NCBI GenBank assembly: GCA_021775255.1
Contig: JAJFIA010000006.1
Span: 1-64,000, forward strand
Source of the DNA: Roseovarius sp.
Lineage (GTDB): Bacteria > Pseudomonadota > Alphaproteobacteria > Rhodobacterales > Rhodobacteraceae
Direction: 5' to 3'
Length of the DNA stretch: 64,000 bases
Below are positions 8,642 to 18,080 of this stretch, in pieces. Positions within the stretch are counted from its first letter, which is position 1; every line of letters starts with the position of its first letter. The notes under the pieces were generated by a model. That model saw only the letters and a list, made by a program, of their open reading frames with translations, did no database searches and was not told the DNA's origin. The position numbers and the translations under genes were made by a program.

Positions 8642-9700
8642 ATGGCTGATCTGGAAACAATATATGACGCGATTGCGGTGCCGGTTGTTGGCCTTGACAA
8701 GGATTTGGCAATCATTTCAGCCAACCGCAAAGCGCTTAAAGCCTTCCCTGAGATCAAGCACAGCAATCGCATTGATGTGGCCATTGCCGATAAACCGAAA
8801 TTCAACCGGTTATTGGAAGAAGCCATATTGGCCAAAGGCGAAAAAATAACATCGCTTTCGCTGTCAGAAGGTTTTGGCAAAGAATATACCGTTACGATCA
8901 GGCCGATATCCCAGGGCAAGAATGATACCAAAACCGCATTGGTTTTAACCTTTGAAGATCGCTCATCGCTTCTGGATGCCAAGGCAATGCGCAGCGAATT
9001 TGTCGCCAATGTCAGCCATGAAATTCGCTCGCCTCTCACGGCAATTTCGGGGTTTGTCGAAACCATGCAGGGCCCGGCGCGTGATAACATAGATATGCGT
9101 GACAGGTTTCTGGACATGATGGGCAAAGAGGTGGCGCGGATGACAAATCTGGTCAGTGATCTGCTGTCCCTGTCCAAGGTCGAGGTAAAACAGCGCCGCG
9201 CGCCGAAGAAAATCACTGATCCAAATCTGATCATTCGCGAGGCGCAGGAAAGTGTTGCGGCCTATGCCAGAAAACGCGGCAAATCCCTGACGGTCCATAT
9301 CGAGGGCCGGTTGCCCGAGATTCCGGGAAATCACGGTGATCTGGTCAGGATGCTGATCAATCTGATGGAAAATGCGGTTAATTACAGCTTTGAGGGCAGT
9401 GAGATCACGCTTGAGGCGCGTTATCTGGAGCATAAAAACCCGCTGGAGCAGCCTGCGGTTGAAATCTCTGTCAGGGATCAGGGCGAAGGCATTGCCGCCG
9501 ATGAAATCCCAAGGCTGACCGAGCGATTTTACCGGGTCGATAAAAGCCGCTCGCGCAATGTGGGTGGCACCGGTCTGGGGCTGGCGATTGTCAAGCATAT
9601 CCTGCTGCGTCACCGCGGCAGGATCGAGATCAATAGTGTGCCCGGCGAGGGCTCGGAATTTTGTATCTGGCTGCCGTTGGCCAAGCCAAAGAATAAATGA
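8642..9700 (+). CDS. phoR: Phosphate regulon sensor histidine kinase PhoR
   Basis: Senses phosphate status through the Pst system and phosphorylates PhoB. From the chosen start the protein has 352 residues: a PAS-like region (about 10-105), a HisKA block with the phospho-acceptor H126 in ANVSHEIRSPL, and an HATPase domain with N, G1 (RDQGEGI) and G2 (GGTGLGLAIVKH) boxes. The frame is open further upstream, but AAGGA at 8629-8633 favours ATG 8642. No membrane segment is visible at the N-terminus, unlike the E. coli protein. Thirty-eight bases separate it from the hyu operon, so read-through is possible. A PHO box begins three bases after its stop. Confidence 0.88.
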   Translation: MADLETIYDAIAVPVVGLDKDLAIISANRKALKAFPEIKHSNRIDVAIADKPKFNRLLEEAILAKGEKITSLSLSEGFGKEYTVTIRPISQGKNDTKTALVLTFEDRSSLLDAKAMRSEFVANVSHEIRSPLTAISGFVETMQGPARDNIDMRDRFLDMMGKEVARMTNLVSDLLSLSKVEVKQRRAPKKITDPNLIIREAQESVAAYARKRGKSLTVHIEGRLPEIPGNHGDLVRMLINLMENAVNYSFEGSEITLEARYLEHKNPLEQPAVEISVRDQGEGIAADEIPRLTERFYRVDKSRSRNVGGTGLGLAIVKHILLRHRGRIEINSVPGEGSEFCIWLPLAKPKNK

Positions 9701-9703
9701 CAG

Positions 9704-9759
9704 CCGTCACGGAACTGTTACAAGACTGTCGTACTCCTGTGTCATGAGATGGCCATTAA
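9704..9759 (+). promoter_or_regulatory. Extended PHO box and -10 of the pst operon
   Basis: Four 7-base repeats resembling the PhoB half-site CTGTCAT lie at exact 11-base spacing: CCGTCAC 9704-9710, CTGTTAC 9715-9721, CTGTCGT 9726-9732 and CTGTGTC 9737-9743. A -10-like CATTAA at 9754-9759 starts 10 bases after the last repeat, the spacing typical of PhoB-activated promoters where the PHO box replaces the -35. The promoter points at pstS. Confidence 0.8.
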
Positions 9760-9807
9760 CGGGCCGTTCCACGAGGAACATTCGTGACCTTAAAGGAGAT
9801 GAATTTT

Positions 9808-10845
9808 ATGTCTATTCACCTGTCCCTGACAGCCACTGCTGCCCTAATAACCGCCTCTGTTGCCCTGCCTGCAATGGCCCGCGATCAGATCAATATTGTG
9901 GGCTCGTCCACCGTATTCCCGTTTTCCACCGCCGTTGCCGAGCGTTTTGGCAAAACCACCGATTTTCCGACGCCCGTTGTTGAAAGCACAGGTTCGGGCG
10001 GTGGTCTGAAACTGTTTTGCGCCGGCGATGGCCTGAACACGCCCGACATCACCAATGCCTCGCGCCGGATCAAAGCCTCGGAAGTGGCGCTTTGCGCTGA
10101 AAACGGTGTCAAGGAAATCGTGGAAGCCAAGATCGGATTTGACGGTATTGTTCTGGCCAATTCGGTTGAAGCCGAACAGATGGATCTGACCCGCCGTGAT
10201 ATATTCCTGGCGCTGGCCAAGAATGTACCCGACGGTGAAGGCAAGACCATGCCAAACCCCTATAAATTGTGGTCCGAGGTGAATCCTGACCTTCCCGCCG
10301 TGAAGATCGAAGTGCTTGGCCCGCCGCCCACATCCGGCACCCGCGATGCCTTTGCCGAGCTGGCCCTGGAAGGCGGCTGCAAGACGTTTGACTGGATCAA
10401 AGCCCTGAAAAAGCAGGATAAAGCGGCCTATAAGGCGCTGTGTCATACCATCCGCGAAGATGGCGCCTATATTGAAGCCGGGGAAAATGACAACCTGATC
10501 GTACAGAAATTGCAGGCCAACAAGGATGCGGTTGGCGTGTTCGGCTATTCCTTTCTTGAGGAAAACAGCGATGTTGTTCAGGGCTCGATTGTCGGCGGTG
10601 TGGCGCCCGAATTTGAAGAGATCGCCAGTGGCAACTACCCCATCGCGCGGTCGCTTTATTTCTACGTGAAAAAATCGCATGTCGGGCAAGTGCCGGGCAT
10701 GATGGAATATCTCAGGGAATTCACCGATGAAGATACCTGGGGTGATGACGGGTATCTGGTTGATAAAGGCCTGATCCCGTTAACTGAAGGCGAGCGTGCC
10801 AAAGGTGCGGCAGATATTCTCGCACTTCAGCCTCTGGCAATGTAA
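9808..10845 (+). CDS. pstS: Periplasmic phosphate-binding protein PstS
   Basis: The periplasmic receptor of the high-affinity phosphate ABC transporter. From ATG 9808 (AAAGGAG at 9792-9798) the protein is 345 residues with a Sec signal peptide ending ALPAMA, cleaved before RDQINIVGSST. The phosphate-contacting segments are IVGSSTVFPF, ESTGSGGG and the GPPPTSGTRDAF loop, all typical of the family. It is the first gene of the pst operon behind the PHO box. An inverted repeat separates it from pstC, probably to favour high expression of the binding protein over the permease. Confidence 0.93.
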   Translation: MSIHLSLTATAALITASVALPAMARDQINIVGSSTVFPFSTAVAERFGKTTDFPTPVVESTGSGGGLKLFCAGDGLNTPDITNASRRIKASEVALCAENGVKEIVEAKIGFDGIVLANSVEAEQMDLTRRDIFLALAKNVPDGEGKTMPNPYKLWSEVNPDLPAVKIEVLGPPPTSGTRDAFAELALEGGCKTFDWIKALKKQDKAAYKALCHTIREDGAYIEAGENDNLIVQKLQANKDAVGVFGYSFLEENSDVVQGSIVGGVAPEFEEIASGNYPIARSLYFYVKKSHVGQVPGMMEYLREFTDEDTWGDDGYLVDKGLIPLTEGERAKGAADILALQPLAM

Positions 10846-10852
10846 TGCCAAC

Positions 10853-10889
10853 GCTGCGAACCGGGCAATCCCCCCGTCCGGTTCGCAGC
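10853..10889 (+). terminator. Stem-loop between pstS and pstC
   Basis: A perfect 12-base inverted repeat, GCTGCGAACCGG at 10853-10864 and its complement at 10878-10889, with a 13-base loop, is followed only by AGCTTTT. It looks like an attenuating or mRNA-stabilising hairpin rather than a full terminator, since pstC lies 19 bases further on. Confidence 0.6.
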
Positions 10890-10908
10890 AGCTTTTGAAA
10901 GCTGCCAT

Positions 10909-11859
10909 ATGCCCTCGCAAAATTTCGATCTGACAAAGCATACCCGCCCGAAATGGCTGGACCGGGCCATAATATTGCTTCTTTCCGGTTTTGCTGCTGT
11001 CGCGGTTCTGGTGACGGTCGGGATCGTGTTGTCCCTGATTGTCGAATCCTACGAATTTTTCAAAAGAATACCGGTGAGAGAGTTTTTGTTTGGGCTCAAA
11101 TGGAGCCCGCAAACCGCGATCCGCGCGGATCAGGTGGGGGCGGAAGGCGCGTTTGGGGTGATTCCGCTGATCAACGGCACCTTGTTGATCTCTGCCATCG
11201 CCATGCTGGTGGCCACGCCTCTGGGGCTGACCTCGGCAGTGTATCTTTCGGAATATTCCAGCAGGCGTCTGCGCGGATGGATCAAACCGGCGCTGGAGAT
11301 CCTCGCCGGTATCCCGACGGTGGTTTACGGGTTTTTCGCGGCGCTCACGCTGGCCCCGTTCATTCGCATGACGGGCGGGCAATTCGGGCTTGAGATCGCT
11401 TCGGAAAGCGCCCTTGCCGCCGGAATTGCCATGGGGCTCATGATCGTGCCGCTGATCTCGTCGCTGTCGGATGATGTGATCAACACGGTGCCGCAATCCC
11501 TGCGCGATGCCTCTTATGGCCTTGGCGCCACCCAATCGGAAACCATCCGCCGGGTGATCCTGCCTGCGGCGTTACCGGGCATAGCCGGATCATTATTGCT
11601 GGCCATGTCACGCGCCATTGGCGAGACGATGATCGTATTGATGGCGGCGGGCATGGCGGCGAAGCTTTCGCTCAACCCGCTGGATGCGGTAACAACCATA
11701 ACCGTGCAGATCGTTGCCCTTCTGACCGGGGATCAGGAATTTGACAGCGCCAAAACCCTGTCGGCCTTTGCTTTGGGTCTGTTTCTTTTCATGATCACCC
11801 TGATCCTCAATGTTTTCGCGCTTGGCATCGTTCGCAAATATCAGGAACAATATGATTGA
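10909..11859 (+). CDS. pstC: Phosphate ABC transporter permease PstC
   Basis: Inner-membrane permease subunit of the PstSCAB importer. The 316-residue protein has one N-terminal hydrophobic segment (about 20-45) and five more in the binding-protein-dependent transport domain (about 95-310). The EAA-type loop reads LRDASYGLGATQSETIRRV. Length matches the E. coli protein rather than the longer form found in some alphaproteobacteria. The stop overlaps the pstA start by 8 bp. Confidence 0.9.
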   Translation: MPSQNFDLTKHTRPKWLDRAIILLLSGFAAVAVLVTVGIVLSLIVESYEFFKRIPVREFLFGLKWSPQTAIRADQVGAEGAFGVIPLINGTLLISAIAMLVATPLGLTSAVYLSEYSSRRLRGWIKPALEILAGIPTVVYGFFAALTLAPFIRMTGGQFGLEIASESALAAGIAMGLMIVPLISSLSDDVINTVPQSLRDASYGLGATQSETIRRVILPAALPGIAGSLLLAMSRAIGETMIVLMAAGMAAKLSLNPLDAVTTITVQIVALLTGDQEFDSAKTLSAFALGLFLFMITLILNVFALGIVRKYQEQYD

Positions 11860-13111
11860 TCTCAGTAACAAAGCCGGTTTTGATCTGGCGGCCCGCAACC
11901 GGGCGGAATGGCGGTTCCGGCTTTATGGCATCCTTGCCATTGCCGTATCATTGCTGTTTTTGCTGACGATGGTGGGGAATATCACCAGCACAGCCAGCGG
12001 GGCCTTGAAGCGTACCGAGATTGCAATCGAGGTGGATCTTGGCGCGGATAATCTGGACCCGGATGATTTGCGTGCAGCGCCCTGGGGCGGGATCGTAAAA
12101 CAGGGCCTGCGCGATATGTTTCCGGGTATAACCAAGCGCAAGGATAAAAAGCTGCTCTATAAGTTGGCAAGCCCCGAGGCGAGCTTTGAGTTGGAAAAAA
12201 TCGTCACCGAAAACCCCGGGCTTGTCGGGGGTGTGCATAAGATCTGGGTATCGGCCTCGGATGATCTTGATCTTTTCATCCGCGGCAAGGTGGACCCTGA
12301 TCTGCCGGAACAGAAACGCCGGGTCACGGATGATGAAATCACCTGGATCAAAAGCCTTGAGAACAGCGGCAATATCCGCCGGGTGATCAACTGGCAATTT
12401 CTCACCAACGGCGATAGCCGCGAGCCCGAGGTGGCGGGCATTTTAGGCGCGCTTGTTGGCTCGGCCTGGTCTCTGGGCGTGTGTTTCATATTGTCTTTCC
12501 CCATTGGCATCGGGGCGGCGCTCTATCTTGAGGAATTTGCCCCCAAAAACCGGCTTTCCGATTTGATCGAGGTGAATATCAACAATCTGGCGGCGGTGCC
12601 GTCGATCGTGTTTGGCTTGCTGGGGTTGGCGATGTTTCTGGGTGTCATGGGGCTGCCGCGCTCATCGCCTTTGGTGGGCGGCATGGTGCTGGCGCTGATG
12701 ACATTGCCCACCATGATCATCGCCGCCCGCGCCGCGCTGAAAGCGGTGCCGCCTTCGTTCAAAGAGGGCGCGCTGGCGCTGGGGGCCACGCCGGTGCAGG
12801 CGGTGTTTCACCATGTGTTTCCGGTGGCGATGCCCGGCATGTTGACCGGTGCGATTATCGGCATGGCGCAGGCGCTGGGCGAAACCGCGCCCTTGCTGAT
12901 GATCGGCATGGTGGCGTTCATTGTCGATATTCCGACCTCGATCGTGCAGCCGGCCACGGCATTGCCGGTACAGATATTTCTGTGGGCCGACGCCCCCGAG
13001 CGCGCCTTCTCTGAGAAAACCGCGGCGGCGATTATCGTTTTGCTGTTCTTCCTGATCGCGATGAATCTGATTGCCATTCTGTTGCGACGCAAACTTGAAA
13101 CAAGGTTCTGA
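11852..13111 (+). CDS. pstA: Phosphate ABC transporter permease PstA
   Basis: Second permease subunit of the phosphate importer. ATG 11852 is preceded by GGAA and lies inside the end of pstC, giving 419 residues. After one membrane segment (about 20-45) there is a polar insertion of about 130 residues, seen in alphaproteobacterial PstA proteins (the DUF3333-type N-terminus), then the permease domain from about residue 190. The EAA-like loop reads [20 protein letters not shown]. pstB starts two bases after the stop. Confidence 0.9.
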   Translation: MIDLSNKAGFDLAARNRAEWRFRLYGILAIAVSLLFLLTMVGNITSTASGALKRTEIAIEVDLGADNLDPDDLRAAPWGGIVKQGLRDMFPGITKRKDKKLLYKLASPEASFELEKIVTENPGLVGGVHKIWVSASDDLDLFIRGKVDPDLPEQKRRVTDDEITWIKSLENSGNIRRVINWQFLTNGDSREPEVAGILGALVGSAWSLGVCFILSFPIGIGAALYLEEFAPKNRLSDLIEVNINNLAAVPSIVFGLLGLAMFLGVMGLPRSSPLVGGMVLALMTLPTMIIAARAALKAVPPSFKEGALALGATPVQAVFHHVFPVAMPGMLTGAIIGMAQALGETAPLLMIGMVAFIVDIPTSIVQPATALPVQIFLWADAPERAFSEKTAAAIIVLLFFLIAMNLIAILLRRKLETRF

Positions 13112-13113
13112 AT

Positions 13114-13875
13114 ATGGTTGATTCGATAATATCATCGCGGGACGTAAATATTTTCTATGCAGACAAGCAGGCGATATTTGGCGTGGATATGGATATACTG
13201 CCCAACAAGGTCACGGCGTTCATCGGCCCGTCGGGCTGTGGCAAATCCACGTTTTTGCGGGCGATCAACCGGATGAATGACCTGATCCCGATCTGCTACA
13301 TGGAAGGCTGCATGACAATCGGCGGGCAGGATATTTACGCGCCTGAGGTGGATGTGGTTGCCCTGCGTGCTCAGGTGGGCATGGTCTTTCAAAAACCAAA
13401 TCCGTTCCCGAAATCCATCTTTGAAAACGTGGCCTATGGCCTTAGAATTCACAAAATGGCCGCCGCCAAATCCGAGATGGATGACCGCGTGGAATGGAGC
13501 CTGAAAAGTGCGGGCCTGTGGGATGAGGTGCATGACCGGCTGGATCAGCCCGGCAATTCCCTCTCGGGCGGGCAGCAACAGCGCCTGTGCATCGCCCGCG
13601 CCATCGCGATCGAGCCGAAAGTGATCCTGATGGATGAGCCCTGCTCGGCGCTTGATCCGATTGCCACGGCGGTGGTCGAGGATCTGATTGATCAGTTGCG
13701 CAGGGAATTCACGATCATCATCGTGACCCATTCGATGCAACAGGCGGCGCGCATCTCGCAACGCACGGCTTTTTTCCACTTGGGAAATCTGGTGGAGTTC
13801 AATGACACAAAAACCATCTTTACAAATCCGGTTGACGAGCGCACCCAGAATTACATCACCGGACGCATCGGTTAG
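13114..13875 (+). CDS. pstB: Phosphate ABC transporter ATPase PstB
   Basis: The ATPase that drives phosphate import. All ABC motifs are intact in the 253-residue protein: Walker [10 protein letters not shown] (38-46), Q-loop [11 protein letters not shown], signature LSGGQQQR (150-157), Walker B VILMDEP (170-176) and a switch histidine in VTHSMQQA. The VFQKPNPFP and RISQRTAFF segments are characteristic of PstB. It sits between pstA (2-bp gap) and phoU (10-bp gap). Confidence 0.95.
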   Translation: MVDSIISSRDVNIFYADKQAIFGVDMDILPNKVTAFIGPSGCGKSTFLRAINRMNDLIPICYMEGCMTIGGQDIYAPEVDVVALRAQVGMVFQKPNPFPKSIFENVAYGLRIHKMAAAKSEMDDRVEWSLKSAGLWDEVHDRLDQPGNSLSGGQQQRLCIARAIAIEPKVILMDEPCSALDPIATAVVEDLIDQLRREFTIIIVTHSMQQAARISQRTAFFHLGNLVEFNDTKTIFTNPVDERTQNYITGRIG

Positions 13876-13885
13876 AGGGCAGCCC

Positions 13886-14575
13886 ATGGAAAACAACCCA
13901 CCCGAACATATTGTCGCGAAATTTGACAAGAACCTGGATAAAATCAAATCCGTGATCCTTGACATGGGGGCCCTCGTGGGCACTCAGATCAAGGACGCAA
14001 CCGCGCTCTGGTTTGCCTTTGACGAGGCCGAAGCCGCACGCATCCGGGCGCTTGATCTGCAGGTCAACGGCATGAACAGCGAGGTTTATGCGCGTGCTGA
14101 AGTGCTGATCGTGCGGCGGCAGCCGGTGGCGCTGGATCTGCGCGAAACCCTGGCCCCGATCAACATCGCAAGCGAGCTGGAGCGCATCGGGGATCATGCC
14201 AAAACCCTTGCCAAACGGGCCTTTCTTTATACCGATGAACGCCCTGCCAAAGAGTTCTTTGATCTTATTGCGCAGATGAGCAATGATGTGCAGCAGATGT
14301 TGATTGATGTGCTGCTGGCGTATTCAAACTCTGACATTGATGCCGCGGCCAGGGTTCGAGAAAAGGACACGGCAATAGATGACGCGCATAAAAAAATGCT
14401 CCGGATGGTGATTGCGGCACTTTCCGAGGGTCGCAATAGTGAAGACCTGACAACAGAGCTGGTGCATATGGTCCTGAATTCTCGCAATCTGGAGCGTGTC
14501 GGAGACCATATTGTCAATATCGCCCGGTTTGTGAACCAGATCGTTGAGGGCCATGACCTGAAGGCGACCGATTAG
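13886..14575 (+). CDS. phoU: Phosphate regulon regulatory protein PhoU
   Basis: Negative regulator linking the Pst transporter to PhoR. Starting at ATG 13886, just behind the pstB stop, the protein has 229 residues arranged as two helical PhoU repeats. The metal-binding family motifs E-x3-D-x3 appear twice, in SELERIGDHAKTLAKRA and NLERVGDHIVNIARF. The frame is open 84 bases further upstream within pstB, but the chosen start gives the usual length and has a GAGGG just before it. Confidence 0.92.
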   Translation: MENNPPEHIVAKFDKNLDKIKSVILDMGALVGTQIKDATALWFAFDEAEAARIRALDLQVNGMNSEVYARAEVLIVRRQPVALDLRETLAPINIASELERIGDHAKTLAKRAFLYTDERPAKEFFDLIAQMSNDVQQMLIDVLLAYSNSDIDAAARVREKDTAIDDAHKKMLRMVIAALSEGRNSEDLTTELVHMVLNSRNLERVGDHIVNIARFVNQIVEGHDLKATD

Positions 14576-14590
14576 CGCGGAGCGGATTTA

Positions 14591-15283
14591 TTGAGCGTTT
14601 TAACCCCGGAAATTCTTGTGATTGAGGATGAGCCATCGCAGGTTGAAATCCTGCGTTTCAACCTGGCCAATGCGGGTTATGAGGTGCGGGTGGAAATGGA
14701 CGGCGAAGAGGGCGTGCGCTCGGCGATTGAACAGCCGCCTGATCTGATTTTGCTGGATTGGATGCTGCCCAACCTGTCGGGGGTTGAGGCCTGTCGCCAA
14801 CTGCGCCGAGTGAAAGAAACCCGCCATATCCCGATCATCATGCTGACCGCCCGTTCCGAAGAATCCGATATGATCCGGGGCCTGAATACCGGGGCGGATG
14901 ATTATATAACCAAGCCCTATTCGATCAAGGAATTGCTGGCCCGGATCAAAACCGCGTTGCGCCGCCCGATCATCTCAATCGCGGATCAGAAGCTCACATT
15001 GGGCAAGCTTGAGGTCGATATAGATCGCCATCTGATCAAATATGAGGGGCAGATGATCCAAACCAGCCCCACGGAATTCAGATTGCTGATCGTGCTGATG
15101 CAAAGCGAGGATCGGGTGCTGTCACGCAACCAGTTGCTTGATCTGGTCTGGGGCATCTCATCCGAGATGGAAACCAGAACCGTGGACGTGCATATCGGCC
15201 GCCTCAGGCAGGCCCTGAAGAAGGCCGGCGGCGCGGGCATGATCCGCACGGTCCGTGGCTTTGGCTATAGCATCGGGCAGTAA
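14591..15283 (+). CDS. phoB: Phosphate regulon response regulator PhoB
   Basis: OmpR-type response regulator that binds PHO boxes such as the one at 9704-9743. The 230-residue protein has a receiver domain (phospho-acceptor D56 in LILLDWMLP, acidic pair E12/D13, and K105-like lysine in DDYITKPYS) and a C-terminal winged helix ending VRGFGYSIGQ. The start is TTG, with GGAG eight bases upstream. The pho genes end only three bases from the stop of the convergent dapD gene, with no terminator visible between. Confidence 0.93.
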   Translation: MSVLTPEILVIEDEPSQVEILRFNLANAGYEVRVEMDGEEGVRSAIEQPPDLILLDWMLPNLSGVEACRQLRRVKETRHIPIIMLTARSEESDMIRGLNTGADDYITKPYSIKELLARIKTALRRPIISIADQKLTLGKLEVDIDRHLIKYEGQMIQTSPTEFRLLIVLMQSEDRVLSRNQLLDLVWGISSEMETRTVDVHIGRLRQALKKAGGAGMIRTVRGFGYSIGQ

Positions 15284-15286
15284 ATA

Positions 15287-16114
15287 TCAGTCCCGTAGCA
15301 GCTCATTGATCCCGGTTTTCGAGCGGGTCCGCGCGTCGACCCGCTTCACGATCACCGCACAATAAAGCGATATGCCGTTTTTTGACGGCATCGCGCCCGC
15401 CACCACAACTGAATAGGGTGGCACCTCGCCATACATCACCTCGCCACTGTCGCGATCAACGATCTTGGTTGACTGGCCAATGAAAACCCCCATGCCCAGA
15501 ACCGAGCCCTCGCGGATGATACACCCCTCAACCACTTCCGAGCGCGCCCCGATAAAGCAGTTATCCTCAATGATCGTCGGCCCCGCCTGCATCGGTTCCA
15601 GCACGCCGCCAATGCCCACGCCGCCGCTGAGATGCACATTTTTGCCGATCTGCGCACAGCTTCCCACCGTGGCCCAGCCATCCACCATCGAGCCCTCATC
15701 CACATAGGCACCGATATTGACAAATGACGGCATCAGGACAACACCGGGCGCAATATAGGCCGAGCGCCGCACGATCGAGCCGGGCACCGCGCGAAAGCCC
15801 GCCTCGCGCCAGCGATTTTCAGACCAGCCTTCAAACTTTGACGGTACTTTATCCCACCAGCCCGCTTTGCCGGGGCCGCCCTCGATGATTTCCATGTCGC
15901 GCAGGCGAAACGACAGCAAAACCGCCTTCTTGGCCCATTGATTGACGTGCCAGTTGCCATTCTCACGTGGTTCAGCCACCCGCAAGCGGCCAGAATCCAG
16001 CGCATTCAGCGTATCTTCGATGGCCGCGCGGGCCTCGCCGGTGGTGGCGGGGCTGATGCTGTCGCGCGCCTCCCAGGCGGCTTCAATGGTGTGTTCCAGT
16101 TGCGCGTTTGACAT
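15287..16114 (-). CDS. dapD: Tetrahydrodipicolinate N-succinyltransferase DapD
   Basis: Transfers succinyl from succinyl-CoA to tetrahydrodipicolinate in the lysine/diaminopimelate pathway. The 275-residue protein has the left-handed beta-helix hexapeptide repeats (for example [20 protein letters not shown] and [16 protein letters not shown]) and the preceding [20 protein letters not shown] segment of DapD. A GGAG lies 7 bases before the ATG. dapA, another gene of the pathway, is at 20898-21773. Confidence 0.95.
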   Translation of the reverse strand: MSNAQLEHTIEAAWEARDSISPATTGEARAAIEDTLNALDSGRLRVAEPRENGNWHVNQWAKKAVLLSFRLRDMEIIEGGPGKAGWWDKVPSKFEGWSENRWREAGFRAVPGSIVRRSAYIAPGVVLMPSFVNIGAYVDEGSMVDGWATVGSCAQIGKNVHLSGGVGIGGVLEPMQAGPTIIEDNCFIGARSEVVEGCIIREGSVLGMGVFIGQSTKIVDRDSGEVMYGEVPPYSVVVAGAMPSKNGISLYCAVIVKRVDARTRSKTGINELLRD

Positions 16115-16198
16115 CAGGCATCTCCGGTCATGTTTTCAAAAATCACAGTTGCCAATGGTCTATATTCTGCCGGGCAGGTTGGTGCAATGCGACTAATT

Positions 16199-17116
16199 TC
16201 AGATCGGTTCCGGCGCGATGTTGCCACCACAAAGCAAAACTGCCAGCCGTTCATCCGGTTGTGGCCCATACGCCCCTGAAATCAGTGCCGCCAGTGCCGT
16301 GGCGCCGGCGGGTTCAACCAACAGGCGCAATTCCCGCCAAAGCAGTTTTTGCGCCTGCACGATCGCCTCGTCCGTTACCAGCACCGATTGCACATTATCT
16401 GCCTGCGCCAGATCAAAACAGATATCGCCCACGCGCCGCGCCCCCAGCGCATTGGCGGCAATCCCCGATACCTCAACATCCACCGGCCTGCCCGCCAAAA
16501 GCGCCGCGTGCAGGGCGCAGGATGTTTCCGGTTCAACCGCCACCACCTTGCGCCGCCCCGCCAGCCATGCCAGCGCCCCGGCAATCAGACCGCCGCCACC
16601 AACAGCAATCAGCACCGTATCGGCCTGCAATCCCTGATCCTCCCATTCGGCCAAGCAGGTGCCTTGCCCGGCCACCGTGGCGGGCGCGTCATAGGCATGC
16701 ACCTGCATCGCGCCGGTGCGGGCCTCATATTCCTGCGCTGCCGCCATTGCATTGACATATTCGCCCGCCACCACGCTCAATTCAGCACCGGTGCGCTCGA
16801 TCAATGCTATCTTGGCCGGCCCCGCCATTTCAGGCACGAAAATATGCGCCTTATGGCCCAGTTTGCTGGCGGCATAGGCCACCGCCGCGCCGTGATTGCC
16901 GCCGCTCGCCGCCACCAGCCCGGCCTTGGGCACATCGCTCGACAGCAGCGTATTGAACGCCCCGCGCGCCTTGAAACTGCCGGTATGCTGCATCTGCTCC
17001 AGCTTGATCTCAACCGCATGCTCAACACCCGAAAGCGGCACCTGCAAAACCGGGGTTCGCCGCGCATAGGGCGCAATCCGCATTGCGGCCCGGGTTATTT
17101 CATCGCTCCAGTTCAT
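16199..17116 (-). CDS. Threonine/serine dehydratase family protein
   Basis: PLP-dependent fold-type II enzyme, 305 residues. The PLP lysine is K49 in GSFKARGAFN, and the phosphate-binding glycine loop is VGGGGLIAGA near residue 173. It lacks the C-terminal regulatory ACT domain of biosynthetic IlvA, so it resembles catabolic threonine dehydratase, serine racemase or hydroxyaspartate ammonia-lyase. GGAG precedes the start. It is divergent from the LOG-family gene and separated from dapD by 84 bases, so probably independently expressed. Confidence 0.82.
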   Translation of the reverse strand: MNWSDEITRAAMRIAPYARRTPVLQVPLSGVEHAVEIKLEQMQHTGSFKARGAFNTLLSSDVPKAGLVAASGGNHGAAVAYAASKLGHKAHIFVPEMAGPAKIALIERTGAELSVVAGEYVNAMAAAQEYEARTGAMQVHAYDAPATVAGQGTCLAEWEDQGLQADTVLIAVGGGGLIAGALAWLAGRRKVVAVEPETSCALHAALLAGRPVDVEVSGIAANALGARRVGDICFDLAQADNVQSVLVTDEAIVQAQKLLWRELRLLVEPAGATALAALISGAYGPQPDERLAVLLCGGNIAPEPI

Positions 17117-17194
17117 ATCACACTCCTGTCACTGGCAAATCCGCCTCAAGAGCTATAGCGTCAAACCACCAGACCCAACAAGGAAGTGCGCCAG

Positions 17195-18010
17195 ATGAAA
17201 GATGAACGCCGCAGCCAGTTTCGTGATGCCCATTCCGACCGCAGTTCAGCCGAACAGGTGCCCGACACGGCGCAAACCCGCGCGTCTGCCTATCGCCTGG
17301 CCTTTAACGACAATGATTTCATGTGTCGCGATGAGCTGCGCCCGGTGCGATTGCAGCTTGAATTGCTCAAGCCCGAGCTGATTTTGAACGAGCGCGGGAT
17401 TGAAAGCACCATCGTGCTGTTTGGCGGCGCACGTATTCCCGAGCCTTCGCAAAAGGATACGGCCCGGACAAAAACCCTTGCAGGGCTTTCGCGCTACTAT
17501 GATGAAGCGCGCGAATTTGCCCGGCTGATGACGGAAAAATCCATGGCCGCCTATGGCCGCGAATATGTCATTGCCACCGGCGGGGGGCCGGGCGTGATGG
17601 AGGCGGGCAATCGTGGCGCAGACGATGCGGGCGGATCCTCGATCGGGTTGAACATCGTGCTGCCGCATGAACAGGCTCCGAATGAATATGTCACGCCGGG
17701 CCTTTGCTTCAATTTCCATTATTTCGCCATTCGCAAAATGCATTTTCTGATGCGCGCCAAGGCAATCTGTGTTTTTCCCGGCGGCTTTGGCACCTTGGAC
17801 GAGACATTCGAGGCGCTGACATTGATCCAGACCGACCGGATGAACCGGGTGCCGTTTTTGCTGTTTGGTGAGGAATTCTGGCGCTCGATCATAAATTGGG
17901 AGGCCCTGTCAGATGCCGGTACAATTTCCGCCGAGGATCTTGATCTGTTCCGCTTTGTGGAAACCGCGCAAGAGGCAGTGGAACTGATCGAAAACTGGCC
18001 CGGGGTTTAA
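17195..18010 (+). CDS. LOG-family (TIGR00730-type) Rossmann protein
   Basis: A 271-residue protein of the family often annotated as lysine decarboxylase but better described as cytokinin-riboside-monophosphate phosphoribohydrolase or nucleotide hydrolase. The diagnostic motif PGGFGTLDE is present, preceded by GGGPGVMEAGNRGA and KMHFLMRAKAICVF. AAGGAAG at 17180-17186 selects the ATG at 17195. The extra N-terminal region of about 75 residues places it with the longer bacterial form whose substrate is unsettled. Confidence 0.8.
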   Translation: MKDERRSQFRDAHSDRSSAEQVPDTAQTRASAYRLAFNDNDFMCRDELRPVRLQLELLKPELILNERGIESTIVLFGGARIPEPSQKDTARTKTLAGLSRYYDEAREFARLMTEKSMAAYGREYVIATGGGPGVMEAGNRGADDAGGSSIGLNIVLPHEQAPNEYVTPGLCFNFHYFAIRKMHFLMRAKAICVFPGGFGTLDETFEALTLIQTDRMNRVPFLLFGEEFWRSIINWEALSDAGTISAEDLDLFRFVETAQEAVELIENWPGV

Positions 18011-18020
18011 TCGGAAGATG

Positions 18021-18080
18021 TAGGGCGGGCTTCAGCCCGCCCCTGTTTTGAAAAGGGGTGGCGGGCAGAAGCCCGCCCTA
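18021..18080. repeat. Head-to-head pair of 21-base palindromic repeats
   Basis: Two copies of a 21-base palindromic unit beginning TAGGGCGGGCTT and ending in GCCCGCC face each other at 18021-18041 and 18060-18080, joined by a CCCTGTTTTGAAAAGGGG hairpin. Together they could fold as a strong hairpin for both converging genes. The right-hand copy supplies the TAG stop of pncA. A third copy of the unit is at 23879-23899. Confidence 0.85.
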
